The translations under genes were made by a program, and so were the position numbers. The notes beneath the pieces are model-generated. The model was not told the origin of the DNA and searched no databases. It saw only the letters and a list, made by a program, of their open reading frames with translations. This document shows, in pieces, positions 8,373 through 17,041 of a stretch of 64,000 bases of DNA. Every line of letters begins with the position of its first letter. Positions within the stretch are counted from its first letter, which is position 1. The stretch comes from Flavobacteriales bacterium (GTDB lineage Bacteria > Bacteroidota > Bacteroidia > Flavobacteriales > Flavobacteriaceae), in NCBI GenBank assembly GCA_020635875.1, contig JACJYY010000002.1, positions 310,001-374,000 of the forward strand, in the 5' to 3' direction.

Positions 8373-9818
8373 ATGGTATTTAATTCATTAAGTTTTATAA
8401 TTTTTTTTAGCATTGTTTTTTTTGTTTACAACATTCCATTAGCAGAAAAAACTACAAAACAAAATTGGTTACTCTTTTTAGCAAGTTATTTTTTCTATGC
8501 CTATGCTGATTTGAGGCTAATACCTTTGTTGTTTTTTGTAACTCTTGTTTTCTATTTTTTAGGAATTAAATTAGAAAACAGTAAAAAGAAAAAAGGTAAA
8601 CTGATAGCGACTTTAGGGATTGTTTTAGGGCTGGGTCTTCTTCTTTATTTTAAATATTTGAATTTTTTAATAGAATCGTTTACACAATTGTTTAATTCAA
8701 TTGGGCTAGAAACAAATTGGGATACATTTAAAATAATTATGCCTTTAGGGATTAGCTTTTTTACTTTTAGATTAATCAGTTATATTATAGAAATATATAG
8801 AGGAAAGATTAAAGCTACAAAAGATTTCGTGGTTTTTGCAACGTATGTTTCTTTTTTTCCTACAATTATGTCTGGTCCAATCGATAGACCAAATAGTTTT
8901 ATTCCCCAACTTGAAAAAAAGAGAGGTTTTAATGCCGATTTGATTATCAATGGTTGTAGACAAATTCTATGGGGGATGTTTCAAAAAACAGTTATAGCAG
9001 ATAACTTGTCTCCAATAATTAATACTGTTTGGGAAGACATCCCCAATCATAGGGGTAGCACATTGTTGTTTGTAGCTATTTTATATTGTGTTCAATTATA
9101 TACTGATTTTTCGGGATATTCACATATTGCAATTGGAATAAGTAAATTACTAGGGTTTCGAATCTCCAAAAATTTTGATTACCCATTTTTTGCAAGAAAC
9201 ATATCTGAGTTTTGGAGGAAATGGCATATTTCTTTAACTTCTTGGTTTACAGACTACATTTTTATGCCTTTAAACATTAAATTTCGTGATTTTGGTAATT
9301 TTGGTGTATTTTTAGCGATATTAATTAACTTATTATTTGTAGCAGTATGGCATGGTGCTAATAGTACATTTTTAGTTTTTGGTTTGTATAATGGGTTGTT
9401 ATTTGTGCCTGTGATATTTTCAGCTACTTTTTACAAAAATAGAAAGCAAAAATTAATCAAATATGGTTTACCTAGTATTATAGATTTTTTTAAAATTTCA
9501 TTCACTTTTTTGTTGGTTGCTTTTGGAATTATTCTTTTTAGGGCAAATGATCTAAATCAAGCTCTAGAATTTATTTCCGGAATATTTAATAAATCGGTAT
9601 TTTCGAAGCCATATGATGGTATTGGAAGATATAAAGTTACACTCTTATTTATGATGATTTTTTTCATTTTGGAATGGTTTTCAAGTAAGTCAGAATTTCC
9701 ATTTTCTGAGTTACATGTAAATAGATTTTGGAGATACTTACTGTATTACACGATTATTTTTATCATCATGTGTTTTGGTAATTTTGGAACAAATCAGTTT
9801 ATATATTTTAAATTTTAA
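8373..9818 (+). CDS. MBOAT family membrane O-acyltransferase (AlgI/DltB-like)
   Basis: 481 residues with many membrane segments. Family marks are SFFTFRLISYIIEIYRGK, the SGPIDRP loop, the ARNISEFWRKWHISLT block and the predicted catalytic histidine in AVWHGANST. MBOATs of this type pass acyl groups across the inner membrane for O-acylation of polysaccharides or, in DltB, from a carrier protein to teichoic acid. The gene ends 2 bases before an SGNH-like partner, the usual pairing. No polysaccharide synthesis genes are near. It is clearly more AT-rich than argGCD, which suggests transfer. Confidence 0.88.
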   Translation: MVFNSLSFIIFFSIVFFVYNIPLAEKTTKQNWLLFLASYFFYAYADLRLIPLLFFVTLVFYFLGIKLENSKKKKGKLIATLGIVLGLGLLLYFKYLNFLIESFTQLFNSIGLETNWDTFKIIMPLGISFFTFRLISYIIEIYRGKIKATKDFVVFATYVSFFPTIMSGPIDRPNSFIPQLEKKRGFNADLIINGCRQILWGMFQKTVIADNLSPIINTVWEDIPNHRGSTLLFVAILYCVQLYTDFSGYSHIAIGISKLLGFRISKNFDYPFFARNISEFWRKWHISLTSWFTDYIFMPLNIKFRDFGNFGVFLAILINLLFVAVWHGANSTFLVFGLYNGLLFVPVIFSATFYKNRKQKLIKYGLPSIIDFFKISFTFLLVAFGIILFRANDLNQALEFISGIFNKSVFSKPYDGIGRYKVTLLFMMIFFILEWFSSKSEFPFSELHVNRFWRYLLYYTIIFIIMCFGNFGTNQFIYFKF

Positions 9819-9820
9819 AA

Positions 9821-10876
9821 ATGAAGCGGATAATAATTAAATTCTCTTTATTTACATTGCCTCTCATGCTAGTACTTGTGGGAGTGAATTATTATGGTGA
9901 TGCAGCAAATATTTTCCGGACTGGTTATGAATTAAAAATGGCCAAAATTATTTCAGGGGGTAATTATGTAACTAATATTGGCAACTATGATGAAAGAGTG
10001 TTTCAAAAGGAAATAATTGAACAAATGATTCAGTCTCCAAACACTGTAGTTTTGGGCGCAAGCCGTTCCCTTTTTTTAAATAGTGAAATACTTGGCGAAA
10101 AAGACGTATTTAACAATTCAGTAAGTGGAGCTAGTCTAGAAGATATTATTGCTATATATGAAATTTATAAGTCAAATAACATTTTGCCTGAAAAAATCAT
10201 TCTTGACATAGAGCCTTACTACTTTAATATTAATCACGGTCAAACTCGCTGGAAATCGATTAAGAGCTATTATTTTAAATTTAAAAAACATGAGGAGTCA
10301 AGTGCTGTTTTAGATGACAAATTCAAGGAACTTTTTTCTTTGTCTTATTTCCAAAGTTCAATATTGAATGTTTCTAATGTTCTTTTTAGTAAGAGTAAAC
10401 TCGAGGCCACAAAAGTAAAAAACAACATAATGATGACAAAGTTGACTGATGGTACTTTAGCATATGATAAGGCTTATCGCGAGGCTTCCAAAACTGAAAT
10501 AGACAAAAAAGTTGAATCAAGTTTATCTGGCAATTTGTATAGTATTGAAAAATTTGATGAAATTGATAAAATAACGCTTAATGATTTTAAAAATCTAATT
10601 CATGAAATGCAAAAGAATAAAATAACAGTAGAGTTTTTCTTTTGCCCGTATCATCCTAAAACGTATAATAGAATTAAGGATAGTTATCCGATGGTCTTAA
10701 AAACTGAAAATTTAATAAAACAAATCGCCATTGATAATAATATTAAATTTTATGGATCATATTCTCCTTTTGAGATGGAGTTGGATGATACTTTTTTCTA
10801 TGATGCTTATCATTGTAAAGAAATAGGAATAAAAAGAATCACTATTAACCGACTAAATCGAGAATCAATGTTTTAA
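9821..10876 (+). CDS. SGNH-like, DltD/AlgJ-type accessory acyltransferase
   Basis: 351 residues. An N-terminal membrane anchor (about residues 7-23) places the domain in the periplasm. A nucleophile-type block VLGASRSLFLNS and a C-terminal FYDAYHCKEIG (Asp and His of a triad) fit the SGNH/GDSL-like fold of AlgJ, AlgX and DltD partners. It immediately follows the MBOAT gene (2-base gap), so the two probably work as a relay, the MBOAT exporting the acyl group and this protein transferring it to an envelope acceptor. The acceptor is unknown. AT-rich like its partner. Confidence 0.65.
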   Translation: MKRIIIKFSLFTLPLMLVLVGVNYYGDAANIFRTGYELKMAKIISGGNYVTNIGNYDERVFQKEIIEQMIQSPNTVVLGASRSLFLNSEILGEKDVFNNSVSGASLEDIIAIYEIYKSNNILPEKIILDIEPYYFNINHGQTRWKSIKSYYFKFKKHEESSAVLDDKFKELFSLSYFQSSILNVSNVLFSKSKLEATKVKNNIMMTKLTDGTLAYDKAYREASKTEIDKKVESSLSGNLYSIEKFDEIDKITLNDFKNLIHEMQKNKITVEFFFCPYHPKTYNRIKDSYPMVLKTENLIKQIAIDNNIKFYGSYSPFEMELDDTFFYDAYHCKEIGIKRITINRLNRESMF

Positions 10877-10894
10877 ATTGCGTAACAATTCTGA

Positions 10895-11032
10895 TTGGTT
10901 AAAAATACCACAACAGAAAATTCAAGTTCGTCTTCCACCGAAGAAGTAATTTATACTTATAATTCAAAAGGGACTCCTGAAACTTCCTCAGCGTATGACG
11001 GCAATTTGAAATCCCAATATTTTTATGAATAA
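10895..11032 (+). pseudogene. Remnant of lipoprotein gene (3' part)
   Basis: This frame reads KNTTTENSSSSSTEEV, then IYTYNSKGTPETSSAYDG and ends FYE-stop at 11032. The YTYNSKG phrase is typical of the repeat region of the lipoprotein family begun at 8086. It has no start codon and follows the SGNH gene by 18 bases. It is interpreted as the other side of the interrupted lipoprotein gene. Confidence 0.45.
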
Positions 11033-11975
11033 TTCCAAACTCAAATCTTAAAAACCTGAACTCGATTAATAAAACACGGCTAATTGGTTGGTTTTAACGG
11101 ATTCGTATTTTAGCGATGGTTTCTTTGGTAAGAAATTATAGGCTATTATTCCCGCTATAAGATTTGATAAAAAGTTTGTAAATGATCGATGTCTAGAATG
11201 TTCCACTTGGCAAATGTTTTTGAGTTCATCATTAACGGTCTCAATTATAGAGCGTTTACGTAACAATATTTTATCGCTAATTTCCATCAAACTATTTTTC
11301 ATGTTATTTCGAATACTAGTGACTAACTGAATGCCATCAACAAATAATAATTGAGATAGTTTTTCACCAATATACCCTTTGTCTGCAAACAACTTCCCAA
11401 AAATTGCTTTCAAAAACCCTTCATTCTTTAATGGTTCTCGATCATCAACATTGGCTTGAGTTACAGCAAAACTCAATAATTCTCCTTTGTCATTGATGAT
11501 AATATGAAGCTTAAAACCATGAAACCAACCCATTGTGGATTTTCCTGTTGTAGCAATTCCGTCAAAAACTTTATTTGTATTGATTCTTTTGTTTTTACAA
11601 ACTCTAATTGGTGTTGAATCAACAAATGAAATACCTGTGCATTTACCCAAACAACACGTTTTAGCAAAAATAGTCATGGGCAAAAGAACACTTTGCATGA
11701 GTTCTAAAAAACGATTATACGAAACAGTTTTTGGGAACTCGTTTTGCATATGTTTTTGAACATAAAAGATGTAATAATGTTTGGTGTAATGGACAAAAAT
11801 TAGGCTATTTTTTAGACGATTCTCTCTAATGGACATTTATTAGGCTCTATTTTTTGCCATTTTTTGTGTTTAAAAAATTATTGTTCCAATTTTGTTTATC
11901 TGTACAAACGGAAACAAGCTCTGCTGGAGAGCAACTTGGATAGGGATACTATAGATGACCGACAAAAATGTCAAT

Positions 11976-12006
11976 CCAATGGACTACTTTTTTTGTAGTC
12001 CATTGG
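11976..12006. terminator. Perfect 12-bp hairpin at the 3' side of the IS256-like transposase
   Basis: CCAATGGACTAC (11976-11987) and GTAGTCCATTGG (11995-12006) are separated by TTTTTTT. It lies just after the transposase stop, so it may act as an element-borne terminator or block readthrough. Confidence 0.5.
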
Positions 12007-12021
12007 TGTTTTTAGAGGTCT

Positions 12022-12940
12022 TCATGCCTTTAAAAACTCATCTATGAATTTCTTTTTTCTTTCGACAGTTAATCCGTTGTGGTTTCGAAGTTTGTTCTTT
12101 AAATCAAGCAAAGTGACCGTCAATCGCATTGGTTGTATTGGGGGATTTCAAGTTCAATATTATCATACCAGATAAAGAGCCAAGGAAGATTGGTTTTAGG
12201 CTTCTATAGGCACTTCAGAGTCTTTTATGAGTATAATTGGATTTCTTTGTAATAGGGTTTATGGTTCTTTCGTTTAGGAAATCTGACCATTTTTCAAACC
12301 ACAATCCTAATGCTCCTACAAAACTGTCTTTGTCTGTTTGTTTCATCAAATCAACCACTTCCATGAGTTCTTGCGCTGCTTTGAGCTTAGGCTTTTTGTC
12401 AAATATCTGCGAATAATGGCAGATTGATGAAACTGGCACATCTGAACAGGAATGTCTTTAAACAATTGGATAAGTCCTTTTCTGCCATCACACACAATTC
12501 CGATGACTTGAAAACCGTAAGATTTCAATTGGTTGATTCCTGAAGATAAAGAGCGTTTGACTCATTTCTGACATAATATTTCAGCAGATTTTCTTTCGTC
12601 AGGGCATCTTTGAAAAGCATAACGCCAAAATTCCGTCCCCAATAAGTGGTGTCCATTAGAACAACTACTTTTCTTGCTTTCTTATTCTTGAGATCATTTT
12701 TAACAGTAATTGTATCTAGCTTTCTTTGAATTGTTTTTACAGAACATCCGTGTTTCCGTGATAGCTGTAAATAGGTTTGTTTTCCTTCTACATAGTCTTT
12801 CCAAAGAATGTCACTATCAAGTCGGTTTCCACCCAAAAATTGCTTACCACAATGAGAGCATTTGTATAATTGAACACCTTTTACAACTCCGTTTTTCTTC
12901 GTAAAATGAGTACCACAATAAAAGCACTTTTTTTATTCAT
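12022..12940 (-). pseudogene. Decayed IS256-family transposase, variant Zn-binding type
   Basis: Reading leftward from ATG at 12938-12940, the protein begins with a zinc-ribbon-like KCFYCG and a second CSHCGKQF, then LQLSRKHGCSVKTIQRKLD (helix-turn-helix) and VVLMDTTYWGRNFG (catalytic Asp). FQVIGIVCDGRKGL and MCQFHQ follow in another frame, and the tail around 12022-12200 resembles IPNTTNA...LK at the end of this family. At least three frameshifts (the A-run at about 12930, near 12535 and near 12400) and several stops break it. Not functional. Confidence 0.85.
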
Positions 12941-13307
12941 AACCTTTGATTTGCTGCAAAGCTAATCACAATAAGCCTTCTCGAAGATTTTAGCCTAATA
13001 AATGTCCATTAAGCCTAATGTTTGAAACATCGAAAGCCACTTAGATGAAAAAGTAAATAAATGGTAATCACTTCTGACTTGGACATCATAGGAGGACGCT
13101 TAGATGGTTTGCCTAGAAGAAAAGGCTGTGTGGTTTTATCAAAATCTTTACAAAACTCATCAACAATAGAAAAAATATCTGTAATTTTATCGAAGCAAAT
13201 CATAAGGTATTATTTAGTTAAATATTTGAATTTCATGAACTTAAATATACTAAATTTTACCTTTTTTTGCTAACTATATATCACTAATTATTAATCGAGT
13301 TCAGGTT

Positions 13308-13455
13308 AAAAGCAATACACATAACAAAAAACGGAGCTAAATGCTCCGTTTTTTGTTACACTTTCAACTACAAAGTAAAAATACCGTACAACGGAATGTT
13401 CTCTAACCAATCGTCTTTTCGGTACAAACTCATAGAAAATCTTATTGCGTTTTGG
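13308..13455. repeat. 148-bp direct repeat, copy 1 (DUF4143 ATPase 3' end plus terminator)
   Basis: Nearly identical to 14537-14684 with about eight mismatches. It holds a hairpin (ACGGAGC...GCTCCGT followed by a T-run) and the codons for the last residues of a DUF4143 ATPase (KDDWLENIPLYGIFTL) on the minus strand. A further 22-bp match (starting CCAATTAATCATTTATAAAT) lies about 50 bp beyond both copies. The left border coincides with the IS982 insertion point. Confidence 0.9.
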
Positions 13456-14536
13456 GTTTGGTATTTTTCTTCAAAAACTTTTAAACTTTTGGCTTTTAAA
13501 TGTTTTCCAATTAATCATTTATAAATTTCAATCGGAATAATATCCTGATTTTTTTTTGATTTCAAATAATAAAGTTCGCAGTAGCTTTATCATATGGACT
13601 TTATCAATAATGCAAATCAAATTGATGCACTAATTGTTGACGCAATGCAAACTGTTCAAGTTAATGCTCCTTTAAACTCAACTAAAATTTGATTTAAGGA
13701 TTTCAATAAAATCTGCTCATTAACATTGCCATTGCATTTAATAAACCCATCTAATCAAATACAATTTAAAACATCAAAATTGGCATACGATTTACCGTAA
13801 GCGGAATGGACGGCTTAGAAATATGGAGAAGATTTATGCAACAATCCAGCATTGTCAGTCAGCCAGTTAATTGGTGCCTCAAACTCTTTTGCTTTGAGCA
13901 CTTTTTTGAGTTGCCCATAGATGAACTTTTTATTTTTCTTTGGCTAATTGTCCTAAAATAGACTGCCAAACCATCCTTATTTAATTCGTAATTCAATAGA
14001 AGTGCATACTTTGCAAAAATCATTTTCGTACCTGCTTTAAAATGTTGGATTGAACGCTTCTGAACTTGTCGAAAATTTTGATTTTGTAGATACGTTTGAA
14101 CCACTTCAAGCATACCTCCCACAAAATAATATAATCGTAAATATTGAATTAATTTTTTCATGAAATGGATTAATGATTCCCATTCTTTATTTTGTAAAGC
14201 GCGTTCACCAAAAGGCTTTCATTCAAATTGATTAAAAACTCTTTAAAACTCATCAAGGTAGAGACTTAAAAATCAACTTTACCCACTGGAAAAGTGTTGT
14301 TTTCTGTAAGGAACACCCAATAAAAAGAACCACGCAGCCATCATAATATTCAGAAGCGTTTTCTTGAAAATATTTTTAAAACAGATTAAACCTTTTCGGC
14401 TTCCTGAATTTCATCTAAAATAAGTAGCGTGTTTGTGGGCTTCTATTTTTTTACCAGTTCGATTTCAAAAATGGAAATGATTCTGGGAATAGAAAAAATC
14501 ATCAGCAAACATCTGCTGTAATCGAACACTACTTTC
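13368..14536 (-). pseudogene. Degraded AAA+ ATPase of the DUF4143 type
   Basis: Pieces in several frames of the minus strand match the order of this family. LQQMFADDF comes near 14500, a Walker B region LLILDEIQEAEK near 14415, YYFVGGM-EVVQTYLQNQNF near 14080-14130, and the C-terminal RFSMSLYRKDDWLENIPLYG ending at a stop at 13368. The Walker A N-terminus is missing, apparently lost at the border with repeat copy 2. Frameshifts and stops are frequent. Family members are probably nucleic-acid or toxin-linked ATPases with poorly known roles. Confidence 0.7.
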
Positions 14537-14684
14537 AAAAGCAATACACATAACAAAAAACGGAGCTAAATGCTCCGTTTTTTGTTACACTTTCAACTAC
14601 AAAGTGAAAATACCGTACAACGGGATGTTCTCTAACCAATCGTCTTTTCGGTACGGACTCATAGAAAATCTTGTAGCGTTTTGG
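14537..14684. repeat. 148-bp direct repeat, copy 2
   Basis: Second copy of the repeat at 13308-13455, with the same hairpin and the same C-terminal codons on the minus strand. It directly abuts the truncated start of the DUF4143 pseudogene, so recombination between tandem copies may have removed the missing parts. Confidence 0.9.
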
Positions 14685-14772
14685 ATTTTTTCATTCATAA
14701 AAGTGTCGTTGTACTCATTTTTTCATTTGAATAAATGTAATTCGCTCCAATTAATCATTTATAAATTTGAGA
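14597..14772 (-). pseudogene. C-terminal fragment of a second DUF4143 ATPase
   Basis: The minus-strand frame ending at the stop at 14597-14599 reads RFSMSPYRKDDWLENIPLYG then IFTL, nearly the same as the end of the first pseudogene. Upstream homology stops after about 150 bp apart from a short 22-bp match to about 14772. It is a relic of a tandem duplicate. Confidence 0.65.
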
Positions 14773-14792
14773 TTTCGCTTTTAGCTAAAAAT

Positions 14793-16994
14793 TTATTTTT
14801 TGATTTCAGGATAACTAAACTTATCCCAAAATTCTTTATCATATTTTACTTTATCAAATAGATTCTGTTCCTTTTTAAGCTTAATTCTTGTTGGACTTTC
14901 AATATCAAAATCATACCAATTTGACTTTATTTCATTTGAGAAGACATTTGACGTTTGATTTTTATCATTAAGGATTTCACCGTTAATAGTAATTACAGAA
15001 TCAGTGATGTAATACCAATCATTTAACTTTTTAAAATTCGTTTCTATTATTTCTTGAGTTATTTTAAAACCATCATTATTTCCAACAAATTTAGCTGTCA
15101 CAAAAGGTAAAGGAGCAGGCTCATATTGACTGTCATGAAAATCCCAAATTTGAATAATTTTCAACAAAGCATAATCCCTCTTATTTACGTACAACTTCCC
15201 TCTATAATCACTTAAAAATTGTCTTCCTGTATATGTAAAATGATTCCTTTGTGTAGTATACGAAATCACATAGACTTCATTTCCCTCATAATTTATAATC
15301 TCATCCAGTTCAAAACGAAATTTTTTGTATTTGCTCATTGTTAAAAAAGTTCCATTTTTAACAGGATTATTGTACCTCAGCGAATAAAAATTACGTAGCT
15401 CTTTCGGTTCATAACCATTTTTCACTTTCCATCTCACCTGAGTCAATCGCTTAGAACTCCTGTACCTGCTTATATAATCTCCATCATATTGGTCAGCAAC
15501 AAAATCTAACTCAAGACATCGTGTAGAATCAATTGTCATTAACACTTTCGAATAATGTTTTGAGCTTACAGGTGACGTCGGATAATTACTTTTTAAACTC
15601 TCAATTGCCTTTTTTACTATCTGAGAAGTTGCTCTTTTACCAATAACAATTATTTCATTTAATGCAACCGTACCTATAACCTCTTCCTTTTCAAAACTAT
15701 CAATGTCACTATTCGGTTTTTGTGACGAAATGACTTGGCTGGAAACTAAATCAACTTTTCCACCTATTGTATAATCCTCATTATCAGAAATAGCTGTTGC
15801 CAGTTTTGATTTATCCAAATACAAATAACCATCATGTATTAAGTCCAATCGAGCCTCGATAAAATCTATCGGACTAAAAAGTCTTGTGTGTTGAACTTTT
15901 TTCATTTCTGATTGCTTGGAAGACACAAACAAATGAGGTTGTTGTTTGTTTTTTAAAGAACTTTCAAAAGAATTTTTCTTAACTGGTGTCTTGTTCCACC
16001 TACCTCCTAAATAAATTGAATCTGCTGCCGTCAGAGTTGCCAAGCTATAAACTTTTTCTTTTAGGACTGACTTTACGTATGACCCCATGGGAACAAACTC
16101 TTTAATTACAGAGGCTTGAATCGAAGACACATCATTTACAAAATGAGTGTTTGCTCCCCAGCAAATTATCTTCTCTTCTGGATGAGTATTAATATAAGCT
16201 AATAAATTATCCGCCATTTGTTCATCTCTAATATTGTCCGCCTTTCCCCCATAAAAAGAACTCAATTCCCGTTGTTCATCTATATAATAGTGCTTAGCTA
16301 GAGACAATAGGCTTTTAAGTATTTGTCTCCAATAGAAATACTCTTCCTTTTCTCTTCTAGTATTGAACTGGTTCAATAAATCATCCAATGAAGTTTTAAA
16401 TTTAGAGTATGATATATCTCCTTCATCAAACATACTGGATTGAGTCATTGATTCCATTAAAAGAGCAAAATCTTCTTTATCTAGCTTAAGTTTGAGTTGA
16501 TTTCTATGACAAAATTCATACAACTCATATACCAAATCGTTTTGACCATATACACCAGAAACTTGACTATCAAAACCAAACAATTTTAAATCATCCTTAT
16601 AGGCATCATAAAATCTTACAAAATTTTGAAACTCACTTCTTCTTGCCCAAATTGTATATAACGATTTAATAAGCTCTTTTTTAACCTCTCCTCCAGACTG
16701 AATCGCCTGTTGTGCTTTCCACACATCATAAACTCCAGACTCAAAAGCAATGGTCTTAAATCCCATTTCCTTATAAAGAAATTGAATCACCTTAGTTTTC
16801 ATTTCAAACATGTTACCATCAAAATGAGACCCTTCTCCTAACATGACTACTTGAACATCTTTAAGTTCATCCTTTAAAAAAGACAAATCATCAACAGTTA
16901 CATTTTCGGGCAGGGATATTGTTTTGGGGTTGAAATCTTGGGCGTTTGTAGTTAGAGCTAATAACGCTAATAGAGTTGTTAATATATTTTTCAT
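14793..16994 (-). CDS. Erythromycin-esterase-fold protein with C-terminal envelope domain, copy 1
   Basis: 733 residues with a signal peptide (MKNILTTLLALLALTTNAQ). Residues about 45-310 match the erythromycin esterase (PF05139) fold: GEGSH at 53-57 (His57), FESG with E85, RDEQMADN from 256 and GANTHF with H284. After about residue 440 comes VALNEIIVIGKR and a domain of about 270 residues resembling the region after the carboxypeptidase-regulatory domain in Bacteroidota outer-membrane proteins. First and second His may catalyse hydrolysis, but the substrate is unknown and macrolide resistance should not be assumed. Where the other copies have GELDHHDGN this one has GEGSHFDGN. Last of three tandem paralogues in transcription order. 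Confidence 0.75.
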   Translation of the reverse strand: MKNILTTLLALLALTTNAQDFNPKTISLPENVTVDDLSFLKDELKDVQVVMLGEGSHFDGNMFEMKTKVIQFLYKEMGFKTIAFESGVYDVWKAQQAIQSGGEVKKELIKSLYTIWARRSEFQNFVRFYDAYKDDLKLFGFDSQVSGVYGQNDLVYELYEFCHRNQLKLKLDKEDFALLMESMTQSSMFDEGDISYSKFKTSLDDLLNQFNTRREKEEYFYWRQILKSLLSLAKHYYIDEQRELSSFYGGKADNIRDEQMADNLLAYINTHPEEKIICWGANTHFVNDVSSIQASVIKEFVPMGSYVKSVLKEKVYSLATLTAADSIYLGGRWNKTPVKKNSFESSLKNKQQPHLFVSSKQSEMKKVQHTRLFSPIDFIEARLDLIHDGYLYLDKSKLATAISDNEDYTIGGKVDLVSSQVISSQKPNSDIDSFEKEEVIGTVALNEIIVIGKRATSQIVKKAIESLKSNYPTSPVSSKHYSKVLMTIDSTRCLELDFVADQYDGDYISRYRSSKRLTQVRWKVKNGYEPKELRNFYSLRYNNPVKNGTFLTMSKYKKFRFELDEIINYEGNEVYVISYTTQRNHFTYTGRQFLSDYRGKLYVNKRDYALLKIIQIWDFHDSQYEPAPLPFVTAKFVGNNDGFKITQEIIETNFKKLNDWYYITDSVITINGEILNDKNQTSNVFSNEIKSNWYDFDIESPTRIKLKKEQNLFDKVKYDKEFWDKFSYPEIKK

Positions 16995-17041
16995 GGAAGG
17001 GAGTTATAATTATTCTTAATTGGAGTTATTCTTTATTTGGA
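16914..17041. repeat. 128-bp identical block, copy 1 (gene start and upstream spacer)
   Basis: This stretch covers the first 27 codons of the gene starting at 16994, its upstream spacer and the final codons of the neighbouring gene. It is base-for-base identical to 19132-19259, 2218 bp away, while the rest of the genes has diverged strongly. This marks the duplication unit. Confidence 0.9.

Larger units (their letters stand above)
11783..13015 (-). mobile_element. IS256-like insertion sequence (variant Zn-binding type) nested in IS982
   Basis: 1233 bp flanked by an 8-bp direct repeat TAATGTTT at 11775-11782 and 13016-13023, the size expected for IS256-type transposition. The ends are imperfect inverted repeats: GGTGTAATGGACAAAAATTA from 11783 against AATGTCCATTAAGCC ending at 13015. 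A second, better copy of the end motif lies just inside the left end at 11827-11846. The transposase inside is decayed, so the element is probably immobile. Confidence 0.85.
11066..13203 (-). pseudogene. IS982-family transposase, split by insertion
   Basis: The N-terminal 61 codons lie at 13016-13203 (starting MICFDKITDIF, ending FRCFKH) and the C-terminal part at 11066-11782 (from HYYIFYVQKHMQ). Joined across the 8-bp target duplication, they give one frame of about 298 residues with no stop. DDE motifs are seen in FVDSTPIRV, FADKGYIGE and RSIIETVNDEL. The gene is thus broken only by the nested element. The frame extended upstream to 11836 (MSIRENRL) is derived from the inserted element's end and is not a real start. 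Confidence 0.85.
11054..13306 (-). mobile_element. IS982-family insertion sequence, interrupted by an IS256-like element
   Basis: Perfect 19-bp inverted ends, starting ACCTGAACTCGATTAATAA at 11054-11072, are matched by the complement at 13288-13306. TAAAA flanks both ends (11049-11053 and 13307-13311), an apparent 5-bp target duplication, though A-richness weakens it. Without the inner element the IS is about 1.0 kb, normal for IS982. The transposase reads leftward. It is inserted between the lipoprotein remnant and the DUF4143 repeat. Confidence 0.85.

Noticed and set aside
11783..11836. Start of the IS982 transposase at 11836
   Set aside because: The first 19 residues come from the end of the inserted IS256-like element; the real N-terminus is at 13016-13203.
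12930..12940. Programmed frameshifting at the A-run of the IS256-like transposase
   Set aside because: The run could slip, but the gene carries several other frameshifts and stops, so decay explains it better.
11054..13306. Composite transposon carrying the MBOAT or Ere genes
   Set aside because: Only one IS982 and one nested IS256-like element were seen; there is no second flanking copy around either gene group.
13308..14684. 148-bp repeats as CRISPR or attachment sites
   Set aside because: There are only two copies 1.2 kb apart, and both encode the end of a DUF4143 ATPase; there are no regular spacers or integrase.
14604..14861. Rightward 85-codon open frame
   Set aside because: It lies antisense over the repeat and the end of the Ere copy 1 gene, with a low-complexity composition; it is a shadow.
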